Part shown: in pieces, positions 49,367 to 61,000 of the stretch | Position numbering within the stretch: the stretch's first letter is position 1 | Layout of the letters: every line of letters begins with the position of its first letter | Source: Todiramphus chloris collaris | Taxonomy: Eukaryota > Chordata > Aves > Coraciiformes > Alcedinidae | NCBI GenBank assembly: GCA_025345505.1 | Contig: JANVCC010000018.1 | Coordinates: 56,834,570-56,898,569, forward strand | Direction of reading: 5' to 3' | Length of the DNA stretch: 64,000 bases | Notes under the pieces: model-generated | Databases searched by the model: none | What the model was told of the DNA's origin: nothing | What the model saw: only the letters and a program-made list of their open reading frames with translations | Translations under genes and position numbers: made by a program

Positions 49367-50897
49367 TAGAATCATCTGGACTCTTTTAAGTTATTCACCA
49401 TCGAAACTGACTTCAAATTCAAGTTTTAAAGTTGAAATAACAAAGAAGGAAAAAAGAGCCAGAAGGGAGCCAGCTGCAAGGGTACTCACAATTTTCATCA
49501 GTCTACAGGACACTCCTAATAACATATTTTACTACTTTGTAGTGAACTTTCTTTGCTTCTGCCATAAATATATTCCCTATGCTGTAAATGAATAGCTTGC
49601 AAGCTCAGTAAAGTTAATATAGAAGAATAAATCTTAACTACCTAATGTCAGGTCAGAAATATAAATCTTATCTAATATGCCTGGTCAGAAGGAAAGAATA
49701 CTTTTAGCTGAAAATAGCAAATACTTTCCAGTGCAGAGTAGGAACTTATTTTTCTCTTTAAAAAAATATGCTCCCCCTAATAAGATGTGTTGAACAGTCT
49801 CCTTTTAGAATCTCCAAAAGTAAAATAAACACATAGAGCAGAGTTAATTTATAAAATGCTCCAAAGTTTATCTTGGCAGAACAGTTTTAGGCAGCGAGAT
49901 TTCTCTCCCCCTCGCACTTGCATTCATATACATACAAATTCACACACAGGCACATATGCATAAACACACGTCTCAAAATTAGGACAGGCCCTTACACTAG
50001 CAAATACTACAGAAAATTTTTATATCTGAATAAATTTACGGATTCTTATTCCGGCAAAGCTATCATTTTCAAATCAATGACCATTTTTCCAAAGCAAGAC
50101 AACAATCCTTGAAGCCTTTTTGTGTAAGCGCAGACCTGCTGTGTCACGGTGGGAGATAGTGAGCCACACAAGTGCCTCCTGTCTCAGGTCCCCCTCCCAT
50201 GCACCGGCACTTCTGCCAGCTGTAAAGCAGTGATGCAGCTGCCAACCCCTCCTCCTGCCTGCCTGGGGCCCCACTTGTTGGGGACAGCTGGATAGCCTGG
50301 TGGGTGATCAGGCAGTCAGCTGCTGCTGGCACACAGGTCTCTCCCAGAAGACACAGGCTCTCACTGCTGCTCATCCTCTTGTTCCTCCTCCACACCTTCT
50401 TCACACACAGAGCCAAGGAAACTTCAGAGGCTGTGAAGATGAAGCTCACCACAGGCTTTCTTTCAGCCTCATGGGCTTAGCTTTTTTTTTTGTTTGTTTT
50501 TAATAGTCCATATGCCTGCAATCAGCCTGTGCTGGGGAGCCACAACAACAGAGGAATACTGGCAGGCTCCAGATCTAATAGCCAAGAGACTGTCCAAGTG
50601 CATGGCACTATGCAAACAGCACCATGCCCTATGCTGACACCCCCAAACATGTTGGAGCTCTTCCACCTCTTCCAGTAGCCACTGGCCTTTCAGACAGTTT
50701 ATTTACTTCAGGGTCTGAAAAGCAAACAGTCACTTCCCTCAAGACAAGCAAGAACAGAGGCAATTTTATATGCTTGAATCACAACTTAAGGCTGGTGTGT
50801 GCACAATCTCTGGATCATCCTTGGTCATTGCCACTGAGTTACAGAATGTAGACACTGACTTCTTAAAATCCCATAGAAGAAAGCAACAACAAGTAAA

Positions 50898-50993
50898 CCT
50901 CTCCTCTCCTCTCCTCTCCTCTCCTCTCCTCTCCTCTCCTCTCCTCTCCTCTCCTCTCCTCTCCTCTCCTCTCCTCTCCTCTCCTCTCCTCCT
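50898..50993. repeat. (CTCCT)n pentanucleotide microsatellite
   Basis: Eighteen perfect CTCCT units fill 50901-50990 with no interruption, flanked by CCT at each end. The plus strand is pure pyrimidine, and this extends into CCTTTTCTTTTTT. Perfect units imply recent expansion and probable length polymorphism. The array gives spurious open frames (Leu-Leu-Ser-Ser-Pro on plus, Arg-Arg-Gly-Glu-Glu on minus). Confidence 0.97.
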
Positions 50994-51124
50994 TTTCTTT
51001 TTTGCCTGCTGGGAAGTTGCCAGTAATTTCCAGCATTTGGTCTGACAACTGTTCTACTGTAAATATTTAGAAGAATCCATTAGAGATTAAACAAAGTGCA
51101 AATAACTGCTTCTAAGTGATAGCT

Positions 51125-51225
51125 CTTACTAATGTTTGTAGCAATAGGTGCTTTACAAATGCGTATGAAAGTCCTACCTCTAGGCTGCTTGCAGGAGAAG
51201 GCAAGATAGAAGGAAGCAGCCAGAA
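51125..51225. repeat. Ancient amniote repeat relic, probably same family as 31.8 kb
   Basis: GCAATAGGTGCTTTACAAAT, GAAAGTCCTACCTCTAGGCT and GCTTGCAGGAGAAGGCAAGA fit 'tgctaggtgctgtacaaacacat...agtccctgcctcaaggagcttacaatctaa...caaga'. More diverged than the copy at 31.8 kb. Confidence 0.5.
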
Positions 51226-53393
51226 CACAGTGTAATTCGAGCATCAGTGTGTTATCATTATAAATAACCAGTGCAGAGACAGCATTCTGCAATGTGTGCA
51301 TCATGCTTGCAAATCTTCCAGACAGAAATGGGTAGAGAGCATTATCCTGACCAATCTATTTTAAATGATCTGTATCAGGCTGAAAAAGTACTCAGAGCCC
51401 CAGTTTGGACACTTCTGCCTTTCTCTTGTCTGCTCCAAAAATATATTAAAAAAAATCAAACTAAAAACCCCAAGTCCCATCTCACCCCTGAAATGTAAAA
51501 GGAATTGTCATGTGTTACAGGGGAAAAAACAAGCACTGCTCTGGTGGAATTTGTAGATTTTTATTATATTCTAAAACTATCCTGACTACACAGCATCTTA
51601 AATGTTCATTGTGCAGTGTGGTAGTAGCAGAGAAGGGATGAACACTAACAGCATTCTGGGACTGACGATGAGATGCTTAGTAAGGCTGACAGAAATCACT
51701 TTCTGGAGGGCTCAGTTTTGAGGATAGAGAATACTGCATTTATAACAAAGCTGAGATGAATGAAGATGTATAAATGCATCTACATGCTAAACAATTTCTT
51801 TCCTGAAAAAAAAAACAACTTGTGATATTCTAGGTACACAGTGGACAGAGGGTATAGATCTATGCATGTGCATACCACAGCAGAATTTTCTATCAAGGCA
51901 AAGATTGGTGATACTGCCTTTTTTAAATTATTATTATAATTGCATTATTCATTGTCAGTTTGCAGTGAGTAGAGTGTACTGGTTCCAATATGGAAGGGGT
52001 AAAAAAATATATTACAAGACTTTGCTCCAGTGCCCGCCTTATACTGGTTAAGTTCTGCAAGCAAAAAGGCCTGAAGCTTATCCAGGCCACTTGTGACACT
52101 TTCCTAGGGTGGTAGTGTCTGGTACTCAAAAATGTAAGGCAGACGTCTTGGCATCATATATAATTTTTGAAGCTGGCAGCCTCCTTCTCCTTTACTGTCC
52201 CCCTACCTTAAAGAAGATGTCTGGATAGTCTATAGGAGTTATCTGTGTTTATCCTTTCAGTTTCATAGGCACATCTGACTTTTCAAACTTAGAGTCACCA
52301 TTTTCTGTATGTGTTTAGACCTTTACTGAAGAAATAAATAAAAGCAAACTGAGTAACTGTGAGAGTTGGGTATGAGCTGCTGAGCAGTAACATGCTACCT
52401 TGTTCGGTACTCCTATCACTGATCATGGTGGCTGATGGAGTTGCCCCTTCAGTGTCACAGTGGGGAAGAAGGATGAAACTTGTTAAGATAAAGTTTGGTG
52501 GTGCAGGTTTTCTCAGATAAAGAAAAAGGGAAGATGCAACTCTTCTGATACAACTCTTGTGATCACCTGAAGCAGGCCTCAGCGAGTTAAACAGAAAGGG
52601 ATGTGGCAAAAGAAGATATTAACAACCTCCTCTCTAGTTCAGATATTGGTCTGGCGATAGCAACGAGGGTAATGTCTGCCTCAGCTTCCCTTCTGCACGG
52701 TCAACTAGCACCCAGCACAAAGTATTATGTTTAATACTGGTTCCCAAGCATGAGGTGGACTCGTTGGATACACAGTAACATGCAGGGCTGCTGCAGATGC
52801 AGGGCTTTTTTTTGAACTGCTTCTGGCACAGGATCAGCTCTGACACTCAGCTGAAGTCAGTAGCTATCTTCCAGAGCACGACTGCTACAGGCCTTGCACC
52901 ACAGAAACTTCACGTCCAAAAGCAGGAGACAGAAAGTATTCTTTTGGCATTGGTCTTTCTGGACTTCTTTATAGACTTTCAGGTGCCAACACTCTTCTTT
53001 CTCTAGAGCCAGTAGTCAGCAGGAGGAGAGGGTGAGGGAGCTGTCCTGAGCTTCTTGACAGTGGCAAGGACGATGAATGTCAGATAGGATGTAAGGAGAT
53101 TTTCTTCTTCTGTACCCCCATGTGTGCATATATGGAAGCCTCAGGAAGCTGGGCAGAAGAGGTGTTCATGCTATAGAAAAGCTACGGAGGGGCAGACTAG
53201 ATGGTCTTTTCAAGGAAAAAGAACATTAGTAAGGAATGTTTCTAAGCTAGGGTGCTTGGATAACCTAGAGCAACTGGAGTTGTTATGCACAAAATTTCCC
53301 TAAGTGACTGTATACACTTTAAAAAAATACCAATAAGAAGCAGAAACAAGAATGCACCTTTCAAAACCTATACAAATATCAGTTCATTTTTCA

Positions 53394-53500
53394 TATTAAT
53401 CCTCTTGACAGCTTTGTGAGAGAGCATTGTCATAATTTTTCAGAAAGTAAAAAGGAGGCAGCTAATTTTTTAGCCAAGACCATCCAAGAGCAGTGATCTC
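53394..53500 (-). repeat. MIR-like SINE relic, minus orientation
   Basis: TTAATCCTCTTGACAGCTTT, GTGAGAGAGCATTGTCAT, TTTTTCAGAAAGTAAAAAGG and TTTTTAGCCAAGACCATCC align in order with the reverse complement of the MIR central and 5' parts ('ttaatcctcacaacaaccct ... ttttacagatgaggaaactg ... gcccaaggtcac'). It is strongly decayed. Confidence 0.55.
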
Positions 53501-55457
53501 ACTTTAAGGCACACAGGTTACCTACTTGCAAATCTTGCTGAACTTCAGGCGGTCATACCTCTTATGTACCTCAAGGAACAAATCTTCTACTGGACAATTT
53601 GTCAGGGCTCTGTTAGGACAGTGACATTTGACCCAAATAAATAATTTGACTGCCTCCCTTGACTGCAGGCTTTGAAAGCACAAACTTCAACAACCGAGCT
53701 AGTCATTAGACATTACCTTTCAATTCCTAGGCCATGTCATCCTTAGGCAGAGGTTTAAGGTAGTTCAGATAGACTGAACCCTAGAAGTGTCTGTCTGCCT
53801 CCAACGACTACAAAATCTGGTGTCTCCAAGCCCAGAGGATCTCCCCCTCTCTGTCTGTAAAAGAGTTCAACCCAACAAGAGATGTGTTGGTGCTTGAAGA
53901 GACTGGGTAGATGGATTAATCGGGGATGTTGAAATCTTCAATGGCTAGAATCAGGGGAGATCAATCCCAGCATGGGTCCCTAAGTGCAGGCACCTACATA
54001 AAAATCTTTCAGAGGTGCTAAAATGTAGTTGAAAGTGAAGTGAGCTTCCAGAGCTCTTAATTCCTACTCTGGAGCCATGCTTGAATGTCCAAGGGCAGCA
54101 TATATTTTAAGTTTACATCATTTCAGGTACATTGCTGGGATACCGTTTCCCCTCAAGTTTGTGATGCTGTAAGTCATTCCCACTTATTTAACAATGCAGT
54201 GATCACAACGAAAATAACTGTATTCCATTATTTTACTCCCTTTTTACATAAAGCAATTCCATCTTTACATCCTCTTTAAAATACTATTTAGTAGTGCTTT
54301 CTTATTTTCCTCTCATATAAAGAATAAACAAACTGAGGAAGAGACCATAATGTCAAAGAATTTTAGATACACATTTAGGTTATAAAAAATTAAAAGGTAC
54401 TGTTTAGCTTTATTTTTTTTTGCCAGCAATTTCATATGACTGTTAAACTGCTTTTGACAAGTGGTTAAGATACAGCAAGAGAAAATTATGTGAAATCAAA
54501 AGGATACTTTCTTGAGATTCCTCTATCCCCTTCTCTATCCTGCACAAATACATCGTGGTAAAATCAACAAGTCTCCTACCATCTGTTTGCTTACACTGAT
54601 ACCTCATCCAGCAGATATGCTACATTGAAACCTTATGAGACATAAAAATCCAATTTTGTTCATACGGCAACAATGCGGAGTTTGTTTTAAGGAAACTGAA
54701 GTTTATTTTATTTCTGAAAACTCCTGTGAAGCAAGTAGTTCTCAAATCACAAAGAAAATATTGGATCATCACCTTATATTAAAAATATGGCATTTTTATT
54801 TGCTTTTATCCACAATTATTTCATTCTCTTTTTTTTATGTCATCAGAATCAGATTGATGAGCATAATACAACTCACTGTGAATAAGAAAACGATGATATT
54901 GCTGATGCTGTCTTAAGGCAAAATGTTAACAAACGTCTGGCTTCACCAGCTCATGCAGGCTCTGTAGGCCCAGAGATACAGTGGCAAGGGATTTGTGATG
55001 GTGCCTAGCAAAAACTGTAAGACCCACTCAATGGTTGCTTTCTCAGGCACAGTAATTTATGGCTAAACTACAGCATGCTTTAGAAAGCTGTATGACCTCT
55101 TGTTTGAAGCATACACGTGATTGATATTACACTGCCTCCCCGAGACTGTTGCAACAGTTTAACTACCATGGCTTTCTGAAATTTATCTTCCATAATGCAG
55201 CTGAGACTCACTGGTGCCCATTTCCAACCACTGATCTGTTGTACCTTTGCTTCCAGTAGCAGATAGCTTTATAGCGTCAGATGTTTTAGGGGCAAAGCTT
55301 AATTAGACTCTGGCTTTTTCCACCTAGAGAAAGAGGTGTTGTTGTAGGGTGTGCCTCAAGCAAGGCTGGTTTTGGAGAAAACACTCCTAAGCTAGATGCA
55401 GTTTTTACTATGCTTTTTTTATCTCTAAGAACAGTCTTGACTGAAACTTTAATGTAT

Positions 55458-55560
55458 CTGATCTCAGCCCCATTCTATACCAGTATAACTCTTTCGGTGT
55501 TAAACTTCCATGGAGCTGTTCCTTGCTTATAAATCAGAACAGAAGAATGGGAGCAGGGTC
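55458..55560. repeat. Ancient amniote interspersed repeat
   Basis: CTGATCTCAGCCCCATTCTA, TACCAGTATAACTCTTTCGG, CCATGGAGCTGTTCCTTGC, TTATAAATCAGAAC and ATGGGAGCAGGGTC match in order the dispersed 'ctcagccccattcacaccagtataa ... actccattgacttcaatggagtt ... ttacaccagtgtaactgagatcagaatc' pattern. Confidence 0.6.
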
Positions 55561-56045
55561 TACCACAGGGCTGTTCCTATGTTGTGACCAAGCAACTGTG
55601 TTCCTGATGGAAGTGAAGACCAAGAAGACATGTCAGTGCCACTTACCCTCATGGCTGTGTCCCACGTGCCACCAGCAGCTCTCAGGCATTATGTAGCATC
55701 AAGAGATCTTCAGAGGAAGAAAACAGCAGTGAGGTGATGCACTGGCCCTTCTGAGTCTCTAATACTGAGCTATTGCTTAAGCATGGGCGCTGGGACGGCT
55801 ATACGCCCTCCTTACAATATAAAGCAGAGTAAGGCCAATGGCAATTATGTTGCATTTGCTGGTAAGAGCCACAGTTTCAGCCCTAGAAGATCCCCAGAGG
55901 TCTCAGTTCAGACTGTTCACAGCAGCTACCAAACAGATGGTGCATTCCCTTTTTTCTCCAAACATGTGATGTTAAAGAGCCGCTGTAGTCACCTAAGAGA
56001 AAGGTAATATGACCCGTAAAGCATCACGGAGCTGCATCTGACTTG

Positions 56046-56140
56046 ATTGCTATAAAGTGCCTTGAGGACCACAGGGTGAAAGGTCCTACAGAACCGCACA
56101 TATATTTGGAGTCTTGCTGTTACTGCTGTTGTTACTATTT
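56046..56140 (+). repeat. CORE-SINE-like tail with (GTT)n-like end
   Basis: GATTGCTATAAAGTGCCTTG, then GGGTGAAAGGTCCTACAGAA, then CTGTTACTGCTGTTGTTAC match the pattern 'tataaagtgctttgagatcc...ggatgaaaggcgctatataaatgc...attattatt' that ends several old amniote SINEs. I cannot assign the subfamily. Confidence 0.6.
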
Positions 56141-57089
56141 GATTATATCATGTCCTCAGGGTTTTTAAGGAAGGTTGAAATCACAATACAGTTTTCAATA
56201 ATGGTATTTATTCTGTTTTTCACATGTCCATGAAAAACTTAGTAATCATTTTTCCCTGATCATTTGGCCTCCTTTTCACTTGGTCTCCCTTTGAACACGT
56301 CTTTATAATTTTCTATGAAAACATTTTTTGTTGTACTGGCTTTTTTCCATATGGAGTGTTACGTATAATGTCGGTATGGAAAGTATTACCTAGTAAACAG
56401 CAGATTTAAGCTGGAAAAGATACTTAAGAGATTAATGAACAGGCTCTGGGTCTCTCCTTTTATAGGATACTGGTTTGATTCTTGCTGGAATCAAAGCAAT
56501 CTGGTTTTCTTCCTATCAATCAGGATACTGTTTAGTAGCCCCTTATAAAATTATTTAATAAACTCAAAGTTGAAAATCTTTGTATTAAAAAAGCAATGAA
56601 ATCATCTGTGTTGGGTTGTCTGCTGAGACACAAAGAAACAGGGCTGCTAACTCCAAGCATTGTAGGAATCTTACTCCAGGATATAATGGTAGTGATTTAA
56701 AATGCATGAACATTAATTTTAAAAAGTCAGTAAATTAAAGTCGTACCAAAAGCCTTTCATAAGCTTTTTGAATTCACGTAGCTATTCATTTCCTTGCAGA
56801 AGTAGGGGAGAGAATTTAGTTTTTTAATCTTTTAAAAAAAGGAGAAAAGAGAAATAGGTTTGCTTTCTGGAACACCGTAGCAATTATGTTGAAAATATTT
56901 GGTATTTTATTTTATCTACTACAAAATTACCTAAAAGTATTGAAAAAAATTAAAAATTAAAAATAACTTAAACTTTAATTTTGTTAATGACTGAGAAGTT
57001 CAAGGCATTATTTTCAAAGTTTGTATGTCAAAAATTAGGCTTTTGCCTACTTCAGGAAGGTATGTGTCTGCTGCAAGCACAAGAGCCTC

Positions 57090-57205
57090 TATTCAAGAAT
57101 GTGTCCTTAATTTTAATCAGGTATTTAAGTCTAATTGAAGTCAAGGGGTCTGTAACACATGTGTGAAGGTAACCATATGCTGATGTGCTTTTTTGAATGG
57201 GGAGG
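57090..57205. repeat. Ancient palindromic amniote repeat
   Basis: The block around TATTTAAGTCTAATTGAAGT is flanked by two rough inverted arms: ATTCAAGAATGTGTCCTTAA on the left, and TATGCTGATGTGCTTTTTTG with AATGGGG on the right. This matches the dispersed bird/turtle/crocodile motif 'cagcaaagcacttaagcatgtgcttaa ... cccattgaagtcaatggg ... gtgctttgctgaatcgggg'. Inverted structure suggests a nonautonomous DNA transposon, which I infer. I cannot name the family. Confidence 0.6.
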
Positions 57206-57249
57206 AATTTAAGCATGGGTTTACATGGTAATTGTTCAGGGTTGTTTTG

Positions 57250-57265
57250 TTTTTTTTTTTTTTTT
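57250..57265. repeat. Poly-T tract
   Basis: Sixteen T preceded by GTTGTTTTG, about 45 bp past the ancient palindromic repeat. Confidence 0.85.
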
Positions 57266-57902
57266 CAAACAGGCCTAGGTATGCAGAAAGTAGCATAAAA
57301 GAGATCAACAAACATTAAAGCTTGTTAACTTGGTGCTCAGTATAGAGGAGAAAAAGAGCCTTTTATTTCCCTGAAATTTCTGACCTTTTTTGTTATTTTT
57401 CTTCTCCCTGTTGCTCTTTGCTTACCAACCACAGCTCTCATTTGCTGTGGACAATTCCCAAAGGGAACATTCCTCACTAGAGTAACTTACCCAGCTCTTT
57501 TCCTTAATTTACAGCAAGTACAGCACCCCTTGCAGAAAGCATAGCAGACCCTTTGGCCACAAGCCAGTGCTAATAGCATGTTTTCCAATAATCTAATCTC
57601 TTCAGTCACAGAGCAGAAATCAGAAAGTTAAAACAACTGGCTTCTCAACTTGTTTCTGTCTGCCTTGGAAATCTGTGCATGAAAAGGTTGTGCAAGTGAC
57701 TACAATAAATTGTTACCACACTTGGATCCACGACTCAGTAGTTGTGTTTGTAACAATCTGATGTATATGAGAGAATCCCATATAAAGCAAGGTTTAATGC
57801 GGAGCCAGGAACAGAATCGCACATGAAGGCTTGCATGTGCAAAGAAGCCAGGAATTTCAGCCAAAGCTGAGGACATATTGTAAACATCCATGAATTAAAC
57901 AC

Positions 57903-58030
57903 CTCAACACTCTTAAGAGATAGGTACCATTTCTTCTTAGCAGATGAAGAAATTGAAGCCCAAAGACGACAAGGCCAAATCATTTAAGATTGGCTGTAGA
58001 AATGAAGCAGCAGTCCTTTGATTGGACTCC
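57903..58030 (-). repeat. MIR-like SINE relic, minus orientation
   Basis: The plus strand reads as the reverse complement of MIR: GAGATAGGTACCATTTCTTC, AGATGAAGAAATTGAAGCCC (for 'agatgaggaaactgaggcac'), AAGGCCAAATCATTTAAG (for 'aaggtcacacagctagtaag'), then GATTGGACTCC (for 'gggattcgaaccc'). All landmarks are present in the correct order. Confidence 0.7.
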
Positions 58031-61000
58031 TAAATAAATAGCTGCATTTTTAGACCTCTGACCATCTGCAACTTCCAAAGGCCCACTGAAAATCAGGTCA
58101 AAATTACTCAGACCTCCAGTCTGATAACTGTATCCACCTCTCTACCCCAGGACAGAATCCCCTATACGCACAGTCTTGCTTACTGTCACCATGGGCATAT
58201 GTACTTGTGAGGAACAGCTACCTCTCTGAGAGCAAATTGCTTGGCTTGCTTCATGCAACTCCATGGGGTCAAGGAGTCAGTTAAGAGAGGTGTTTTCGTA
58301 CTAGCACACCTTTCCTTTCACTTATTCTGTATTGTCATCTGCTCGTGTCATTTTTTATCACAGTTTTTGCTTCAGCGGCCCAGCATTTGGAGTGGTGTTG
58401 TTGCGGTCATTTCATATCCGAGTTCTGTCTCATGGCAGCCCAACGTGGTGCCACAAGCCACTAGCCACCAGTCGAGCTGCCAAATATTCATCGTATTGGA
58501 TGCTTTAAAAATAACTGCTGTGATTTCATGTTTTTCTAATATCTAGAGGATGTTTGGTTTTCACCAAAGCCTAACTAATTGTTGGTATAACTTAGACAGT
58601 TCTATTTGCAGTAACGGGTTCTACTTCTATAATTTATTCTGCATCAGCTTAATTTAATTATTTTACAGCATGACAAAACAGAAACAGAACAGTCCTCTCT
58701 CATTACTGTAGTTATTAGAAAAATGTTCTTCAGCAGAGCACTTGCAAAGTGCCAAGGATATTTTGCAAGCTGGCTAAGGCATCTGACATCTGAAAAAGCA
58801 GCTCTCTCAGGCCATGAAACAGCAAATGGATCATTTCATTGTGTAGCAGATTGGTCAGGCAGGAAGAGGTGTCTCACAAACTTGTATTTGCACGTGCAGT
58901 GGAAGGTTAAACGTGCACCATCAGGAAGCTGCTGTGATCTAGCCTAAATTATTTGACTTCTGCCATTGTTATTGGTGCAACACTTTAGTAAAAGTATATT
59001 TTTTTAAGACCAGTTGTTCAACTGTGGATAAAAAGTGTTAGATATCACTTTGGTTGTGCGTCAGCAATATTAAATAATATATCAGACAACTGAAAAACAG
59101 TCAACCCTAACAGTTATAAGTTGTAGATTAACCATTAATTTTTCCCAATGCTTTTGTCATGAGTTTAGGTTAAACTGTTCATATTTTTTTGCTGTTGCTG
59201 AAAAACATTAAAGTGTCTTCAAACACTTTGTCTTTACTGTTCTTACTATAAAATGTTTAATAACACTCATAATGCTAACCCTGAATGATCTAGTTATTTA
59301 ATTCTTGGCTTTACATATAATTATATAACTTTGTTTATTTATTTTTCTTTACCTAGTATTGTCAATAGGTGGCCTCAGTTTCTTTGATTTCCTTTAGAAT
59401 TTCCTTTTTCTTTTAAATTGAAGTTCTATATCTTACTGTTCCTTATCACCTGTACATTGTTACTATTATTATTTCACGTTAAAGCCACTAGGAGAATCGT
59501 GACAGAACAAAATTCCATTAGAACATGCCACTCTTTAAAAATAGAAATATTTTGTAAAAAAGTCTTAACATAATTTTGTCGAAACTTTTTTTCAAATAAC
59601 TGAAACCAAGTATTCCAAAGTGAAAAACTTTAATCTTTGGTGGAATATTTCATAAACTTTTGCATTTTATGGCAATTTTGCATGCATCCCACTTTTGAAA
59701 ATCCTTGTGAAATAGCATTCCCCCATGCCCCTATAGAGCAGACACTGGAGGAGAGCAAAACATTCATAGAAACCTTTATCAATTAAACTCTTTTCCTGGT
59801 TGCTACACATCAACTCCAGGGCATCCTCAAGAGGCTGGAGAAGTCTGGCAGCTTTCAGCCTTAGGTTGCAAGGCAGTCAATGGCCATGGGGCAACACTGA
59901 GTGAGAAGAGACGGGGTGAAGTTGGATACAGGGGTCCTGGCTTCATCCTGTGTTGACCCAGCAGCCGCAGGGGTTGCCTTCTACACTGAAGGTGGCAGCA
60001 AGGCAACAACAGGGCATTTTGGCCTCTGCCTGGGCCTCTTCATGCCACTAACACACATAACAGGATTGCTACAGGCAAACTGGCTTTAGAAAGGATGATG
60101 TGATCGACAGCTTACTGACCACTGAAGTTATAATGGCACTGCCTGCCATTTACCTGTGCAGCTGCACGGAGCTCGCCCAGTCTGTGCAACCACTGGCTAC
60201 AACAGTCACTAACAACCCTGTACGGTCTACAGATGTTCTTTTCAAATGCAGCTTCTGCATAAGCCTTCAATTAATATTACTATCTGGAAAGTTCGAGGTG
60301 TCACCATCATATTGTTAATTGTTTTTGGGATAAAGAACATACTTTTACAGAAGTTATGTTAAAAAAACCTCAAACAAACAAAAAAATGCAAGCAGTTTTC
60401 AGTTTTAATTAATTTTAATTAATTTTGTCTTTCAATCAACTGAGTTGGTGGGCCAATCCTGGAAGAAGATGGTAAACCAACACATAAAAAATGAACTGTA
60501 TCCTACTTAAGCACAAAATGGACAATATTCTTGATTTCATCATCAGCACCCTAATAATTCAGGTCCAATACTTCCTAGCATAGCTTTAGCTCAACTCTAA
60601 ACTGCTGTGTATCACTGCAGTGATGTTAGATATATTATGGTTTTGGGGAAGAGAATGATGCTTGGTGTGAGCACTAAATTTCTTTCATGTGGGTCAGCGT
60701 GTGAGGCAGCGAAGCCAGTTGGGAGGGGAAGGCTCAGACTTCAAAGGGAGGGCAGCACGCAGAAGGGGTGATGAAACAAGCCCTAACTACGTGCCATTCA
60801 TAGTTACTTCACAAGAAGAGCCAGGCATGTGGAGCTGTTGAAATGAGTCAGACTCTCGGGAATCAGATGCCTACTTAAATCTTGCCTGTCCTATTACTTA
60901 CTCTCAATCAACACAGGCCATCTGATCATACTGCCCTATAAAAATCAGATAACTCTATTCTGAACCATAGACTACCCTAATGGCAATTAACAAATTAGTG

